Below the pieces are notes generated by a model. The model saw only the letters and a list, made by a program, of their open reading frames with translations. It had not been told where the DNA came from and searched no databases. This document shows, in pieces, positions 46,409 through 55,685 of a stretch of DNA of 64,000 bases (positions are counted from its first letter, which is position 1; every line of letters starts with the position of its first letter). The stretch is taken from assembly GCF_000423625.1 (NCBI RefSeq), contig NZ_AUII01000010.1, positions 1-64,000 on the forward strand. Direction: 5' to 3'. Source of the DNA: Pseudonocardia asaccharolytica DSM 44247 = NBRC 16224. Lineage in GTDB: Bacteria > Actinomycetota > Actinomycetes > Mycobacteriales > Pseudonocardiaceae. A program made the translations under genes and the position numbers.

Positions 46409-49400
46409 GCAATGTAGGACAGATCGAGCGCTTGGCTCAGGACCGCGTGGTCACGCTGTTCCGTGACCAGCTCGGTTACGAGTACCTGGGCAATTGGGAG
46501 TACCGCGAGAACAACTCGAACGTTGAGGTCGAGTTGTTGGCGCAGAACCTGCGCGTCCGCGGCTACGACGACACTTTGATCACCAAGGCCATCGACAAGC
46601 TCAAGAGCGACGCCTCGCTCGGCGGCGGCCGCGACTTGTACGAAGCCAACCGCGACGTCTACGGCCTGCTGCGCTACGGCGTGAAGGTCAAACCCGGCGT
46701 CGGCGAGCAGACCGAGACGGTTTGGCTCATCGACTGGGCGCACCCCGAGGCCAACCACTTCGCCCTCGCTGAGGAAGTCACCGTCCTCGGCCAGCACCCG
46801 AAGCGCCCCGACGTCGTGCTGTACGTCAACGGCATCGCCTTCGTCACGCTGGAACTCAAGCGCTCCAAGGTGGCCGTCTCCGAAGGCATACGCCAGACCA
46901 TCGGCAACCAGCGGCCGGAGTTCATCCGCCCGTTCTTCACGACCGTCCAGCTTGTGCTCGCCGGGAATGACGTCGAGGGGCTGCGCTACGGCGTCATCGA
47001 CACACCGGAGAAGTACTGGCTGGCCTGGCCCGAGCCGTCGGACATCACCAACCCGCTCGATCGGGCGCTGATCCAGCTGTGCGCGAAGGCCCGGCTGCTC
47101 GAGCTCGTCCACGACTTCATGGTCTTCGACGCCGGCGTCAAGAAGACCTGCCGGCACAACCAGTACTTCGGCGTCAAGGCGGCCCAGGAACGCATCACCC
47201 GGCGAGAGGGCGGCATCATTTGGCACACCCAAGGCTCAGGCAAGTCGCTCACCATGGTCTGGCTCGCCAAGTGGATCCGCGAGCAGCAGACCGACCCGCG
47301 CGTGCTGCTCATCACCGACCGCACCGAGCTCGACGAGCAGATCGAGCAGGTGTTCAGCGGCGTAAACGAGGCCATCTACCGCACGACGAGCGGCACCGAC
47401 CTGCTCGCCACGCTCAACCGCTCCGACGAGTGGCTCGTCTGCTCACTCATCCACAAGTTCCGCGGCTCTGACGACGAGGTGGCGCGTGACGCCGCCGAGG
47501 GCGACTACATCAAGGAGCTGCAAGCGAGCGTGTCGAAGGACTTCCGGGCCAAGGGCAATCTCTTCGTCTTTGTCGACGAGGCCCACCGCACCCAGTCCGG
47601 CAAGCTGCATGACGCCATGAAGCAGCTGCTACCCGGCGCCATGTTCATCGGCTTCACCGGCACGCCGCTGCTCAAGGCGGACAAGACGACGAGCATCGAG
47701 ACCTTCGGCCGCTTCATCCACACCTACAAGTTCGACGAGGCCGTCGCCGACGGCGTCGTGCTCGACCTGCGCTACGAAGCCCGCACCATCGACCAGGAGC
47801 TGACCTCACCCGCCAAGGTTGACCTGTGGTTCGAGGCCAAGACCAAGGGCATGACCGACTTGTCCCGCGCCGAGCTCAAGAAGCGCTGGGGCACCATGCA
47901 GAAGGTCGTCAGCTCCGAGCCGCGCGCCCGGCAGATCGTCGACGACATCCTGCTCGACATGGAGACCAAGCCGCGGCTGTCTGACGGCCGCGGCAACGCC
48001 CTGCTCGTTGGGCAGAGCATCTACCAGGCCTGCAAGTTCTACGAGCTGTTCTGCCAGGCCGGTTTCAAGGGCAAGTGCGCCATCGTCACCTCATACGCGC
48101 CGCAGGCCGGCGACATCGCCAAGGAGGACGCCGGCGCGGGCGCCACCGAGAAGCTGCGCCAGTACGAGATCTACCGCCAGATGCTCGCCGACCACTTCAA
48201 CGAGCCGGCCGACCAGGCCATGGCCAAGGTCGACGAGTTCGAGCGCCAGGTCAAGGAGCGCTTCGTCAAGCACCCGGGCCAGATGCGGCTGCTCATCGTC
48301 GTCGACAAGCTGCTGACTGGCTTCGATGCCCCGTCCGCGACGTACCTCTACATCGATAAGCCGATGCGCGATCACGGCCTGTTCCAGGCCATCTGCCGCA
48401 TCAACCGGCTCGACGGTGAGGACAAGGATTACGGCTACATCGTCGACTACCGCGATCTGTTCAACTCGCTCGAATCCGCCATCATCGACTACACCAGCGG
48501 AGCGCTCGACGGCTACGAGAAGGCTGACATCGAGGGCTTGCTGTCCGACCGCATCGACAGGGCCCGCGAGGACCTCGACGAAGCCCTCGAGACCATCCGA
48601 GCACTCTGCGAGCCGGTCGCGCCGCCGAAGGACACCCTGCAATACCAGGAGTACTTCTGCGCCGTGGAACCTGGCAACGCCGAGCAACTCAAGACCAACG
48701 AGCCGAAGCGCGTCGAACTGTACAAGGCGGTCGCCGCGGTCACCCGCGCCTACGGCAACCTTGCCAACGACATGACCGCCGCCGGCTACGGTGAGGCCGA
48801 GGCAGCAGCCATCAAGACGGAGATCGCCCACTACGCGAACGTTCGCGACGAGGTGAAGCTCGGCGCCGGCGAAGACATCGACTTCAAGCAGTACGAGGCC
48901 GGCATGCGCCACCTGCTCGACACCTACATCAGCGCCAAGCCATCGGAAACCATCACCAACTTCGAGGACGCCGGGCTCATCGATCTCATCGTGCAACTCG
49001 GCACCGGTGCGATCGACAAGCTCCCGGCGGGAATCAAGCGGGACCCCGAGGCGGTCGCCGCGACGATCACCAACAACATGCGCAAAGTGATCATCGACGA
49101 GCACGCCCTGAACCCCAAGTACTACGACAAGATGTCCAAACTGCTCGACGCCATCCTCGAGGAACGGCGCCAGGGAGCGCTCGACTACCAGGTCTACATC
49201 GCCAAATTGCTGGGGCACGCCCAGAAGCTCGGCAAGGGTGAGTCCGATACGGCCTATCCAGCCTGGGCGGACACCGGCGCCCGCCGGGCTCTCATTGACT
49301 TCTTCCACCCGTTGGTCGAGCTCGCTGTCGAGATCGACACCACCATCCTCCATACCAAGCCGGACTCCTGGGTTGGCAACCCGATGAAGGAGAAGAAGGT

Positions 49401-49491
49401 TAAGCGCGCCCTGGCTCAGGCGTTGCCACCGGATTTCGATCGCCTCGACGAGCTCTTCGACCTCCTGAAGGCCCGCCATGAGTACCGCTAG
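46405..49491 (+). CDS. hsdR: Type I restriction endonuclease/translocase subunit
   Basis: A 1028-residue subunit that translocates DNA using ATP and cleaves it. The PD-(D/E)xK nuclease motif is in RPDVVLYVNGIAFVTLELKRS (about 134-155; D, E and K all present). Walker A is TQGSGKSLT (about 274-282), and the DEAH box is DEAH at 391-394. Helicase motif III-like GFTGTPLL and the late motif QAICRINRLDG follow, then a long helical C-terminus that docks on HsdM. ATG 46405 overlaps the upstream stop. All motifs look intact, so the R-M system is probably active. Confidence 0.95.
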   Translation: MSNVGQIERLAQDRVVTLFRDQLGYEYLGNWEYRENNSNVEVELLAQNLRVRGYDDTLITKAIDKLKSDASLGGGRDLYEANRDVYGLLRYGVKVKPGVGEQTETVWLIDWAHPEANHFALAEEVTVLGQHPKRPDVVLYVNGIAFVTLELKRSKVAVSEGIRQTIGNQRPEFIRPFFTTVQLVLAGNDVEGLRYGVIDTPEKYWLAWPEPSDITNPLDRALIQLCAKARLLELVHDFMVFDAGVKKTCRHNQYFGVKAAQERITRREGGIIWHTQGSGKSLTMVWLAKWIREQQTDPRVLLITDRTELDEQIEQVFSGVNEAIYRTTSGTDLLATLNRSDEWLVCSLIHKFRGSDDEVARDAAEGDYIKELQASVSKDFRAKGNLFVFVDEAHRTQSGKLHDAMKQLLPGAMFIGFTGTPLLKADKTTSIETFGRFIHTYKFDEAVADGVVLDLRYEARTIDQELTSPAKVDLWFEAKTKGMTDLSRAELKKRWGTMQKVVSSEPRARQIVDDILLDMETKPRLSDGRGNALLVGQSIYQACKFYELFCQAGFKGKCAIVTSYAPQAGDIAKEDAGAGATEKLRQYEIYRQMLADHFNEPADQAMAKVDEFERQVKERFVKHPGQMRLLIVVDKLLTGFDAPSATYLYIDKPMRDHGLFQAICRINRLDGEDKDYGYIVDYRDLFNSLESAIIDYTSGALDGYEKADIEGLLSDRIDRAREDLDEALETIRALCEPVAPPKDTLQYQEYFCAVEPGNAEQLKTNEPKRVELYKAVAAVTRAYGNLANDMTAAGYGEAEAAAIKTEIAHYANVRDEVKLGAGEDIDFKQYEAGMRHLLDTYISAKPSETITNFEDAGLIDLIVQLGTGAIDKLPAGIKRDPEAVAATITNNMRKVIIDEHALNPKYYDKMSKLLDAILEERRQGALDYQVYIAKLLGHAQKLGKGESDTAYPAWADTGARRALIDFFHPLVELAVEIDTTILHTKPDSWVGNPMKEKKVKRALAQALPPDFDRLDELFDLLKARHEYR

Positions 49492-50200
49492 TGCTTACCT
49501 GACGGTCCGCGGCATCGACGTTGACGTCGTCTACAAGAACATCAAGAACCTACACATCGGGGTCTACCCACCGCTTGGGCGGGTCCGGGTGGCGGCGCCG
49601 CAGCGGCTGAATGATGACGATGTCCGCCTGGCCGTCATCCAGCGACTGCCCTGGATCAAGCAGCAACGGGAGCAGCTGCGGTCGGCCGAGCGTCAGTCGG
49701 CACGCGAGATGGTGACCGGCGAGTCCCACTACGTCTGGGGTCGGCGGCACCGTCTCAAGGTGATTGAGCGGCCGGGCGGCGCCCACGTCGAGGTCGACGG
49801 CGAGCGTCTGTTGCTATACGTGCCCCCAGGCATGGATCGGAATGGCCGCCTGGCTGTCCTACAACGCTCGCAGCGCGCGCAGCTTCGCAGGCGAATTCCT
49901 GAACTGCTTGCCCGCTGGGAGCCCGCCGTCGGCCGCCCAGTGCCCAAGTGGAGCATTAGGCGGATGAAGACCAAGTGGGGCTCGTGCAACCGAGAGTCCG
50001 GCCACATCTGGTTCAACCTCGAGCTCGCCACGAAACATCCTGACTGCCTCGAGTACATCGCCGTCCACGAGATGACGCACCTGCTCGAGCGCAGCCACGG
50101 CGAGCGATTCACATCGCTCATGGATCAGCTGCTTCCCGACTGGCGCGTGCGGCGCGACCAGCTCAACGCTGCACCGCTTGCAGAGGAAGAGTGGACATAG
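49478..50200 (+). CDS. YgjP-like zinc metallopeptidase (DUF45)
   Basis: A 240-residue protein with the metalloprotease motif HEMTHLLERSHGERF (HExxH at 197-201, third ligand a His further on) and the family core WSIRRMKTKWGSCNRESGHIWFNLEL (quoted in part). This SprT/YgjP-like family is often found beside type I R-M genes, where its role is unsettled. The start overlaps the hsdR stop by 14 bp, so it is the last gene of the operon. Bases 50201-50320 contain no gene. Confidence 0.88.
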   Translation: MSTASAYLTVRGIDVDVVYKNIKNLHIGVYPPLGRVRVAAPQRLNDDDVRLAVIQRLPWIKQQREQLRSAERQSAREMVTGESHYVWGRRHRLKVIERPGGAHVEVDGERLLLYVPPGMDRNGRLAVLQRSQRAQLRRRIPELLARWEPAVGRPVPKWSIRRMKTKWGSCNRESGHIWFNLELATKHPDCLEYIAVHEMTHLLERSHGERFTSLMDQLLPDWRVRRDQLNAAPLAEEEWT

Positions 50201-50320
50201 GAGGGACAAGCAAGGGAGCACTTGCTGGGCGGTCAAGTCAGGGTCTGACGCTGCGCTTATGGGATCACACTGTGGCTGGAGTGACCGTGTCATAGCTGCT
50301 CAGTTTCGGTGCCTGCAGGC

Positions 50321-51571
50321 TCAGGCTGCGCCGCGGGCTGCCTCGACGAGGGCGTCGTGGAACTCGGCGGCTTCGGGTTCGGCCCCGTAGCGCTGGCGCA
50401 GGACCTCGTCCAACTCCTTGCCGATCATCAGGAGCGAGGGCTGGGACCTGCGCTCGATGGCCAGCGCCTCCTGGCCGTGGGCGGCGGCCTGGGCCAGATC
50501 GCCGCGGCGGGCGGCCACCACCCCGAGGGTGAGCCGGGCCTCGGCGTTGCGCATCGGGGCATTCGAGGTCCCGTCCGCGTTGGTGGTCTTGCGAATGATC
50601 TCGCGGGCGTGCATGTCGGCGAGCTTGTCGTCGCCGATGAGCCGGTAGCAGTCCATCGCGTAGAAGTCGAACTTGTCCGGGTCCACGACGAAGTGGTTGT
50701 CCGGGCGCTCGGGGTAGGGCAGCGAGTCCAGCAGCACCCGGCCCTTCTCCAGGGCGCGTACGACGTTGCGCTGGTTGCCCATCCGCGCCCACGCCTTGGC
50801 CTCCTGGCCGAGCAGCTGCACGGCGACCGACCGGCCGGGGGCCGCGTCCTGGCCGGCCTGTGCCGCGGCGATGACCTCCCGGAAGCGGCCGTGGGTGAGG
50901 GCGAACCAGGCGCGCATCTCGTGGGCCCACGCCACGACCGAGTTGTTGTCGGCCTCCTTGCCCAGCTCCAGCGCGGCCACCCGGGTGGCCTCGGCGGTGC
51001 GGGCCTGGCCGGTGTCGTACTCCAGGCAGCCGACGAGCAGGGTCAGCCAGCCGGCCGCGTCGAGGACGTCGCGGTGCTGGGCGAGGGTCAGCCGCTGGTC
51101 GAGCAGCCCGGTGAGGCGGGTCAGCCACTCCCGGCTCTCGGTGATCAGGCTGAACGGGTCACGGCTGGCGTAGTCGCAGCACAGCTGCTCCACCGTCAGG
51201 GCGAGGGCGTCGAGCGTGTGGTCGGTGACCGAGGACTGCCGGATGCGCTGGACGAGTTCGTGGGTGTCCATGCCGCTGCGGCCGATGAGCAGCTCGTCGG
51301 TGGTGCCGCGCCGACCAGTCGGCGGCCGGTCCTCACCGAAGATGGACTCGACGACGGTGCCGAAGGTGGCCGCAATCAACGGCCGGTAGAACTCATCCGG
51401 CCGGTTCCGGCCGCGCTCCCAGCGCTTCCACTGGTCGAGCAGGCCCTCCGGGAGCGGGACCTCGGCGAAGGTCCGCATCGCCGCCACGACATCGGACTGC
51501 GACCAGTCTCGCGCGAGGCGCTCCTGACGCAGCCGCTCTGCCCATGCCGGACGCTCCTGATCCTCAGCCAC
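50321..51571 (-). CDS. XRE-family regulator with TPR-like C-terminus
   Basis: A 416-residue protein. Residues about 10-60 form a helix-turn-helix (LRQERLARDWSQSDVVAAMRTFA ... QWKRWERGRNRPD), and the rest is a helical repeat domain (for example AAGWLTLLVGCLEYDTGQARTAEATRVA, MRNAEARLTLGVVAARRGDLAQAA). This architecture is frequent in actinomycete plasmids and AICEs. GTG 51571 was chosen; the frame is open to 51694. It is divergent from the transfer/replication genes, with two palindromes between, so it probably controls both. Confidence 0.82.
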   Translation of the reverse strand: MAEDQERPAWAERLRQERLARDWSQSDVVAAMRTFAEVPLPEGLLDQWKRWERGRNRPDEFYRPLIAATFGTVVESIFGEDRPPTGRRGTTDELLIGRSGMDTHELVQRIRQSSVTDHTLDALALTVEQLCCDYASRDPFSLITESREWLTRLTGLLDQRLTLAQHRDVLDAAGWLTLLVGCLEYDTGQARTAEATRVAALELGKEADNNSVVAWAHEMRAWFALTHGRFREVIAAAQAGQDAAPGRSVAVQLLGQEAKAWARMGNQRNVVRALEKGRVLLDSLPYPERPDNHFVVDPDKFDFYAMDCYRLIGDDKLADMHAREIIRKTTNADGTSNAPMRNAEARLTLGVVAARRGDLAQAAAHGQEALAIERRSQPSLLMIGKELDEVLRQRYGAEPEAAEFHDALVEAARGAA

Positions 51572-51658
51572 ACGGCGAGGGTACCGAGTCGATCGGACCC
51601 GACCGGGTGACTTGCCGAAGCCGGTCACCGGTGCGGCCACCGAACGGCCGGCGATTGG

Positions 51659-51694
51659 TTCACAGATGTGAAGTGGGGGCAGGCGTGCCCCCAC
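51659..51694. promoter_or_regulatory. Two adjacent palindromes, probable XRE operator
   Basis: TTCACA-GA-TGTGAA (51659-51672, 6-bp arms) abuts GTGGGGGCA-GGCG-TGCCCCCAC (51673-51694, 9-bp arms). Both are perfect and lie between the divergent XRE regulator and the first transfer gene. An operator or a replication-related site is likely. Confidence 0.6.
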
Positions 51695-51808
51695 CGGCTG
51701 CCCCCATTACTGCCTCTGCTCTCCCGTGTGACTCCGAACGATGCTGAAGACACTCGTCCATCCGGACGCGTTTCCTGCAAGTTGATCCGCTGAAGGAGCA
51801 CAGCAGTC

Positions 51809-52147
51809 ATGGATCTCATTCTCGACACCTCCGACGTGAAGTTTCAGGTGAGCGGTGAGTTCGAACCGCGCCTGGACAAGGACGGTGTGCAGCGTCGCGA
51901 CAAGAGCGGCGGCACGAACCTGCCCCTGTATGCCGTGAAGCTCGTTGCCTGGTTCGACGCGGACGCGGAGACGATTCTGGTCACGGTGGCGATCGCAGAT
52001 CCGCCGAAGGTGAGCCAGGGTCAATACGTGACCGTAGAGCGTCTGCAGGCGATGCCGTGGGTGCAGAACGGCAACTCCCGGGTGGCGTTTCGTGCCAAGT
52101 CCGTGGTCCCGATGAGCGGATCCGGTTCGGGTTCCAAGTCGGCCTGA
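51809..52147 (+). CDS. AICE-associated hypothetical protein
   Basis: A 112-residue strand-rich protein: DLILDTSDVKFQVSGEFEPR, YAVKLVAWFDADAETILVTVA, and a Gly/Ser tail (SGSGSGSKS). Proteins of this look are common as the first small gene of actinomycete transfer modules; no function is known to me. ATG 51809 follows GAAGGAGCACAGCAGTC. First of a run of closely spaced genes on this strand. Confidence 0.7.
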   Translation: MDLILDTSDVKFQVSGEFEPRLDKDGVQRRDKSGGTNLPLYAVKLVAWFDADAETILVTVAIADPPKVSQGQYVTVERLQAMPWVQNGNSRVAFRAKSVVPMSGSGSGSKSA

Positions 52148-52188
52148 TCGCCGAGCAACCGACCAATCATCGTTGAAGGGAGTTCGGC

Positions 52189-52527
52189 ATGTCCGAGTCC
52201 AACGGTAAGCCGGTGACCATCGTCCCGCAGCATCAGGAGGACGACTACGAGAGCCGATACCGGCCCATGGCCAGCCGGAAGAAGGTGCACGAGCAGATCG
52301 AGAGTTCGCTTCGTGAGATCGTGCACAGCGCCGCGTATGAGGCGAGCCAGTTCGTTTCACTGGTCTACTGCGATCGGAAGAAGGACGTCGCGGTCCGCTA
52401 CGGGCACCTGGTCGATGCCATCGAGAGTTTCGAGCTCGCGATGATCTACCTCGGCATGCTGAAGCAGGTGCTGTCGCACCGCATGCGCGTCGAGGACGAG
52501 CAGAACCTCGGAGATCCGCCCTTCTGA
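52189..52527 (+). CDS. AICE-associated hypothetical protein
   Basis: A 112-residue helical protein (RKKVHEQIESSLREIVHSAAYEASQF, VDAIESFELAMIYLGMLKQVL). No recognised domain. ATG 52189 follows GAAGGGAGTTCG. Lies 41 bp after the preceding gene in the same presumed operon. Confidence 0.65.
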   Translation: MSESNGKPVTIVPQHQEDDYESRYRPMASRKKVHEQIESSLREIVHSAAYEASQFVSLVYCDRKKDVAVRYGHLVDAIESFELAMIYLGMLKQVLSHRMRVEDEQNLGDPPF

Positions 52528-52660
52528 CGAAGGGCTCTTCGACCGCCGATCGGCAAGGGTGGACACGGGACCGGCAGTTGTCCCGACCGGTTGATCCGGC
52601 CCCGCGTCCTCCTCTGTCGCTACATCGCCCTATCGAGCATGAGCGAGAGGAATCGTCATC

Positions 52661-53467
52661 ATGGCACGTCGCCGAAGCCCCGGCGTGGGCAGCCGGCGCG
52701 GCTCCCAGCTGGGATTCGTGGAGTTGTTCACTCGTCCCGAGCAGCACCCGCTGATGCGTGTGCTCGGGTTCCTGGTCCGCTACCGCGCGGAACTGACCGT
52801 CACCACCGTGCTGGTGACCGTGGCCCTCGTGCTCCGTGCGGAGCTGGGTCCCGACCTCGCGATGATCACCCTGGCGGGCACGACGCTGATCGTGTTCGCG
52901 GTCCCGGCGTCCCGCCGGTACGTCCTGCGCCGGTCCTGGTGCGTGTACACCCGGCACCGTATCCGGACCTGCTTCGTGCAGACCGGCACGATGACCTACG
53001 ACGGCCGTATGCCGTTCCTGCTGTGGTCACGGCCCTCCGAAGTCGGAGAACGCGTCCGAGTCTGGCTCCCCGCCGGGCTGTCGGTCAAGGACCTCGATCA
53101 GATCACCGATCGCCTCGCCGTGTCCTGCTGGGCACAGGAGGCCCGCGTCGAACCCTGCCGCCGGCAAGCGGCCCTCGCCGTGGTGGAGATCGTCCGCCGC
53201 GACCCGCTCGCCACCGGCGACAGTGTCGCACCCGCGGTCCTGGACGGCGTCAGCGTCAACATCCACGACACCGGCGCCGAGATCGCCGCCGTGGTGCCCC
53301 TGCCGAACCGGGCCGACCTGGTTCCTGTCCCGGCAGGCACCGACCGCACCCCGCCGGCCGCCGCGCGACCGGCACGACCGAAGCACACCGGCACGACTGC
53401 CAGCTCGGAGGGCACCGACACCCGCGTCACCGGGTTCGGCGGGGTCGACGTCAGCGACTACGTCTGA
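52661..53467 (+). CDS. AICE membrane protein, probable transfer-associated
   Basis: A 268-residue protein with two hydrophobic segments (about residues 43-60, ELTVTTVLVTVALVLRAEL, and 65-80, LAMITLAGTTLIVFAVPA), followed by a soluble domain rich in Arg and Val (VWLPAGLSVKDLDQITDRLAVSCWA). It directly precedes the FtsK-like translocase, and its soluble domain resembles the N-terminal part of TraSA-type proteins. It may be the membrane anchor of a split translocase. ATG 52661. Confidence 0.65.
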   Translation: MARRRSPGVGSRRGSQLGFVELFTRPEQHPLMRVLGFLVRYRAELTVTTVLVTVALVLRAELGPDLAMITLAGTTLIVFAVPASRRYVLRRSWCVYTRHRIRTCFVQTGTMTYDGRMPFLLWSRPSEVGERVRVWLPAGLSVKDLDQITDRLAVSCWAQEARVEPCRRQAALAVVEIVRRDPLATGDSVAPAVLDGVSVNIHDTGAEIAAVVPLPNRADLVPVPAGTDRTPPAAARPARPKHTGTTASSEGTDTRVTGFGGVDVSDYV

Positions 53468-53567
53468 CCTGGCCCTGCACGACGCCGACGGCCCGGGAGC
53501 GCCTGCTCGTGTCCCGGGTCCCGGCCACTCACGGAGACCAACCACATGCCCGAAGGAATGATCAGCG

Positions 53568-54404
53568 ATGTTCCTGCCCGCCGCACGGCGCCGACGGCCC
53601 CGCCCGTCCCGCCCTGACGCGTTCTCGATCTACGACCCGGTCCACTTCGGCATCGACGAGAACGGTCAGGCGGTCACCGTCACCCTGATGTACCGCAACC
53701 TGCTCACCGGCGGCGAACCCGGCTCCGGGAAGTCGTCCCTGCTCAACACGATCATCGCCCACGCCGCGTTGTCGACGGATTGCCGACTGTGGCTGTTCGA
53801 CGGCAAGGTCGTCGAACTCGGGCTGTGGCGCTCGGTCGCCGACGTGTTCGTCGGCAACGCCATCACCGACGCCCTCGATCGGCTCCGCGAACTCCAGGCG
53901 GAGATGGACACCCGCTACCGGCTGCTCGACGTCGCCGGCCGCCGCAAGATCCTGCGGTCCGACGGGCTTGACGTGATCCTCTGCGTCATCGACGAACTCG
54001 CCTACTACTCGGTCACCATCGGCACCCCGGCCGAACAGGACGAGTTCAAGACCCTCGTCCGCGACCTCGTCGCCCGGGGACGCGCCGCCGGCATCATCGT
54101 CATCGCTGCCACCCAGCGCCCGTCTGCCGACATCATTCCCACCTCGCTGCGGGACCTGTTCGGTTTCCGCGTCGCCTTCCGCTGCACCACCGACTCGTCC
54201 TCGGACATCATCTTGTCCGTCGGCTGGGCCAAGGACGGCTATTCCGCCAAGAACATCCGACCCGAAGATCGCGGGGTCGGCTGGCTGCTCGCCGAGGGTG
54301 GAATCCCCCGCCGGTTCAAGGCCGCCTATCTCGATGACGGCGCCATCCGCGCCCTAATCGCCACCGCACTACTCATCCGCGGAGGCAACGGCGCCGCTGG
54401 TTAG
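53568..54404 (+). CDS. FtsK/SpoIIIE-type DNA translocase (TraSA-like)
   Basis: A 278-residue motor domain. Walker A is GEPGSGKSS (residues 49-57), Walker B is VILCVIDELAYY, and the downstream motif is IVIAATQRPSADIIPTSLRDLFGFRVAFR, the FtsK/SpoIIIE hallmark. In AICEs such proteins move double-stranded DNA between mycelia. It is shorter than full-length TraSA because membrane segments and the linker are on the preceding gene. ATG 53568. Confidence 0.88.
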   Translation: MFLPAARRRRPRPSRPDAFSIYDPVHFGIDENGQAVTVTLMYRNLLTGGEPGSGKSSLLNTIIAHAALSTDCRLWLFDGKVVELGLWRSVADVFVGNAITDALDRLRELQAEMDTRYRLLDVAGRRKILRSDGLDVILCVIDELAYYSVTIGTPAEQDEFKTLVRDLVARGRAAGIIVIAATQRPSADIIPTSLRDLFGFRVAFRCTTDSSSDIILSVGWAKDGYSAKNIRPEDRGVGWLLAEGGIPRRFKAAYLDDGAIRALIATALLIRGGNGAAG

Positions 54405-54482
54405 CGGTCTACCGCTTTTTATCCGGCACGAACACGAATTCGGGATAGCCGCCGCTATTCCGAACACAGGAGGAGTCTGCCC

Positions 54483-54674
54483 ATGAACACCCTGCTCATC
54501 GTCACCCTCGGCATCCTCGTGATCGGTGCTCTGCTCGTCAGGCTCGTGTCCCGGCTCGCCGGCGTCGAGACCTACACGATCAGCGCCGCCGACTTCGCCG
54601 ATGACGCCGGCGCCCTCCCGGCCGACACGTCCGTGTCATACACAGCCGCCCCCAGCCCGGGCACGCGGTCATGA
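54483..54674 (+). CDS. Small single-span membrane protein
   Basis: A 63-residue protein with one N-terminal membrane segment (LLIVTLGILVIGALLVRLV) and a soluble tail. ATG 54483 follows CAGGAGGAGTCTGCC. Its stop overlaps the next start (ATGA). Possibly a spread-type (Spd) protein of the transfer module; sequence evidence is thin. Confidence 0.65.
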   Translation: MNTLLIVTLGILVIGALLVRLVSRLAGVETYTISAADFADDAGALPADTSVSYTAAPSPGTRS

Positions 54675-54925
54675 CCGCCGGGCAACGCCGGTACGCCGAG
54701 AAGATCGCCATCCGGCTCGCCGTTGAGATCCTCACCGGCCAGCGGCACCACGGCCATCACAGCTACCTCATCGCGGCCCGCTACCTCGGTTCCTGCCACG
54801 GCCCGCACAAGCGCGACGTGCTCACCAGCCTCGTCCGGCTGCTCGCCCTGCAGCACCCGGGCCGCTACCGGCCCACCGGAACCATCCGGCGCGCGCTCGC
54901 CCTCACGGACCCGAACACCCGTTGA
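54671..54925 (+). CDS. AICE-associated hypothetical protein
   Basis: An 84-residue His-rich basic protein (GQRHHGHHSYLIAARYLGSCHGPHKRDVLTSL in outline), with an end resembling helix pairs that bind DNA. Start ATG 54671 overlaps the upstream stop. Function unknown. Confidence 0.6.
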   Translation: MTAGQRRYAEKIAIRLAVEILTGQRHHGHHSYLIAARYLGSCHGPHKRDVLTSLVRLLALQHPGRYRPTGTIRRALALTDPNTR

Positions 54926-55014
54926 CGGTGACCCTCATCCCTGGCATCTCATCTGCGATTTGCCGGGGGTGTTGGTGAACGCCAACGGACCTCCCGACAG
55001 AAACGGAGAGACCC

Positions 55015-55359
55015 ATGACCGCCACCCTCGACCACCCGGCGCCGGCCACGTTCCCGGCGACCGGCCGGACCGTGACCGCCCGCGACGAGCCGATCTACCT
55101 GCGCGCCGAGACCTACACCCTCACCGCCCGCCAGATCGTGCTTGTCCTCGCCGCACACCTGGCCCGCTACGGCGACACCCTCGGCGGCCGCGTCGTCGAT
55201 CCCCTCTGCGCGGTCGATGCGGTCATGCGGTTCGACGGGGCCGACCTCACCTGCTGGACCGCCGGGCGCACGCCCGCCGACGTCGCCACCGTCCTGGCCC
55301 GCGCCGAGCACATCGCCCGGGACTACTTCGGCCACCACTTCCCCGCGATCCCCTGGTGA
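55015..55359 (+). CDS. AICE-associated hypothetical protein
   Basis: A 114-residue protein with core ARQIVLVLAAHLARYGDTLGG and an aromatic/His-rich end (DYFGHHFPAIPW). No domain recognised. ATG 55015 follows AACGGAGAGACCC. Closely followed by the next small gene, 9 bp away. Confidence 0.65.
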   Translation: MTATLDHPAPATFPATGRTVTARDEPIYLRAETYTLTARQIVLVLAAHLARYGDTLGGRVVDPLCAVDAVMRFDGADLTCWTAGRTPADVATVLARAEHIARDYFGHHFPAIPW

Positions 55360-55367
55360 GACCGCCG

Positions 55368-55685
55368 ATGAACGACCGCGACCAGAAGCCCGACGAACCC
55401 GACGTCGTCGGCATGCTGCGTGCCCATCCCGGCGATCAGTCCGCGCTGCTCGCCCCGGACCTCGCACGCACCGCCGACCCCCACGCCTACCGCGCTCCGG
55501 GCTACGTCAACCTCGGCGTCGCCCTCACCGGCGGGCATGTCCTGCTCGTCGCCCGCTCGGTCCTGCAGCTGCCGCGCCCCCTCGAGGTCGCGCTCTCCCC
55601 GGCGGCCGCCGACGAACTCGGCCACGCGCTGTGTGCGCACGCCCGATACACCGACCCGGCCCTCGTTTGCCGCGCAGCGGCATGA
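55368..55685 (+). CDS. AICE-associated hypothetical protein
   Basis: A 105-residue protein (GYVNLGVALTGGHVLLVARSVLQLPRPLEVALSPAAADELGHAL in outline) of unknown function. The ATG 55368 start is inferred from the tight spacing after the preceding gene; the open frame extends further upstream. Its stop overlaps the ATG of the replication gene (ATGA), which indicates coupled translation with Rep. Confidence 0.6.
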   Translation: MNDRDQKPDEPDVVGMLRAHPGDQSALLAPDLARTADPHAYRAPGYVNLGVALTGGHVLLVARSVLQLPRPLEVALSPAAADELGHALCAHARYTDPALVCRAAA

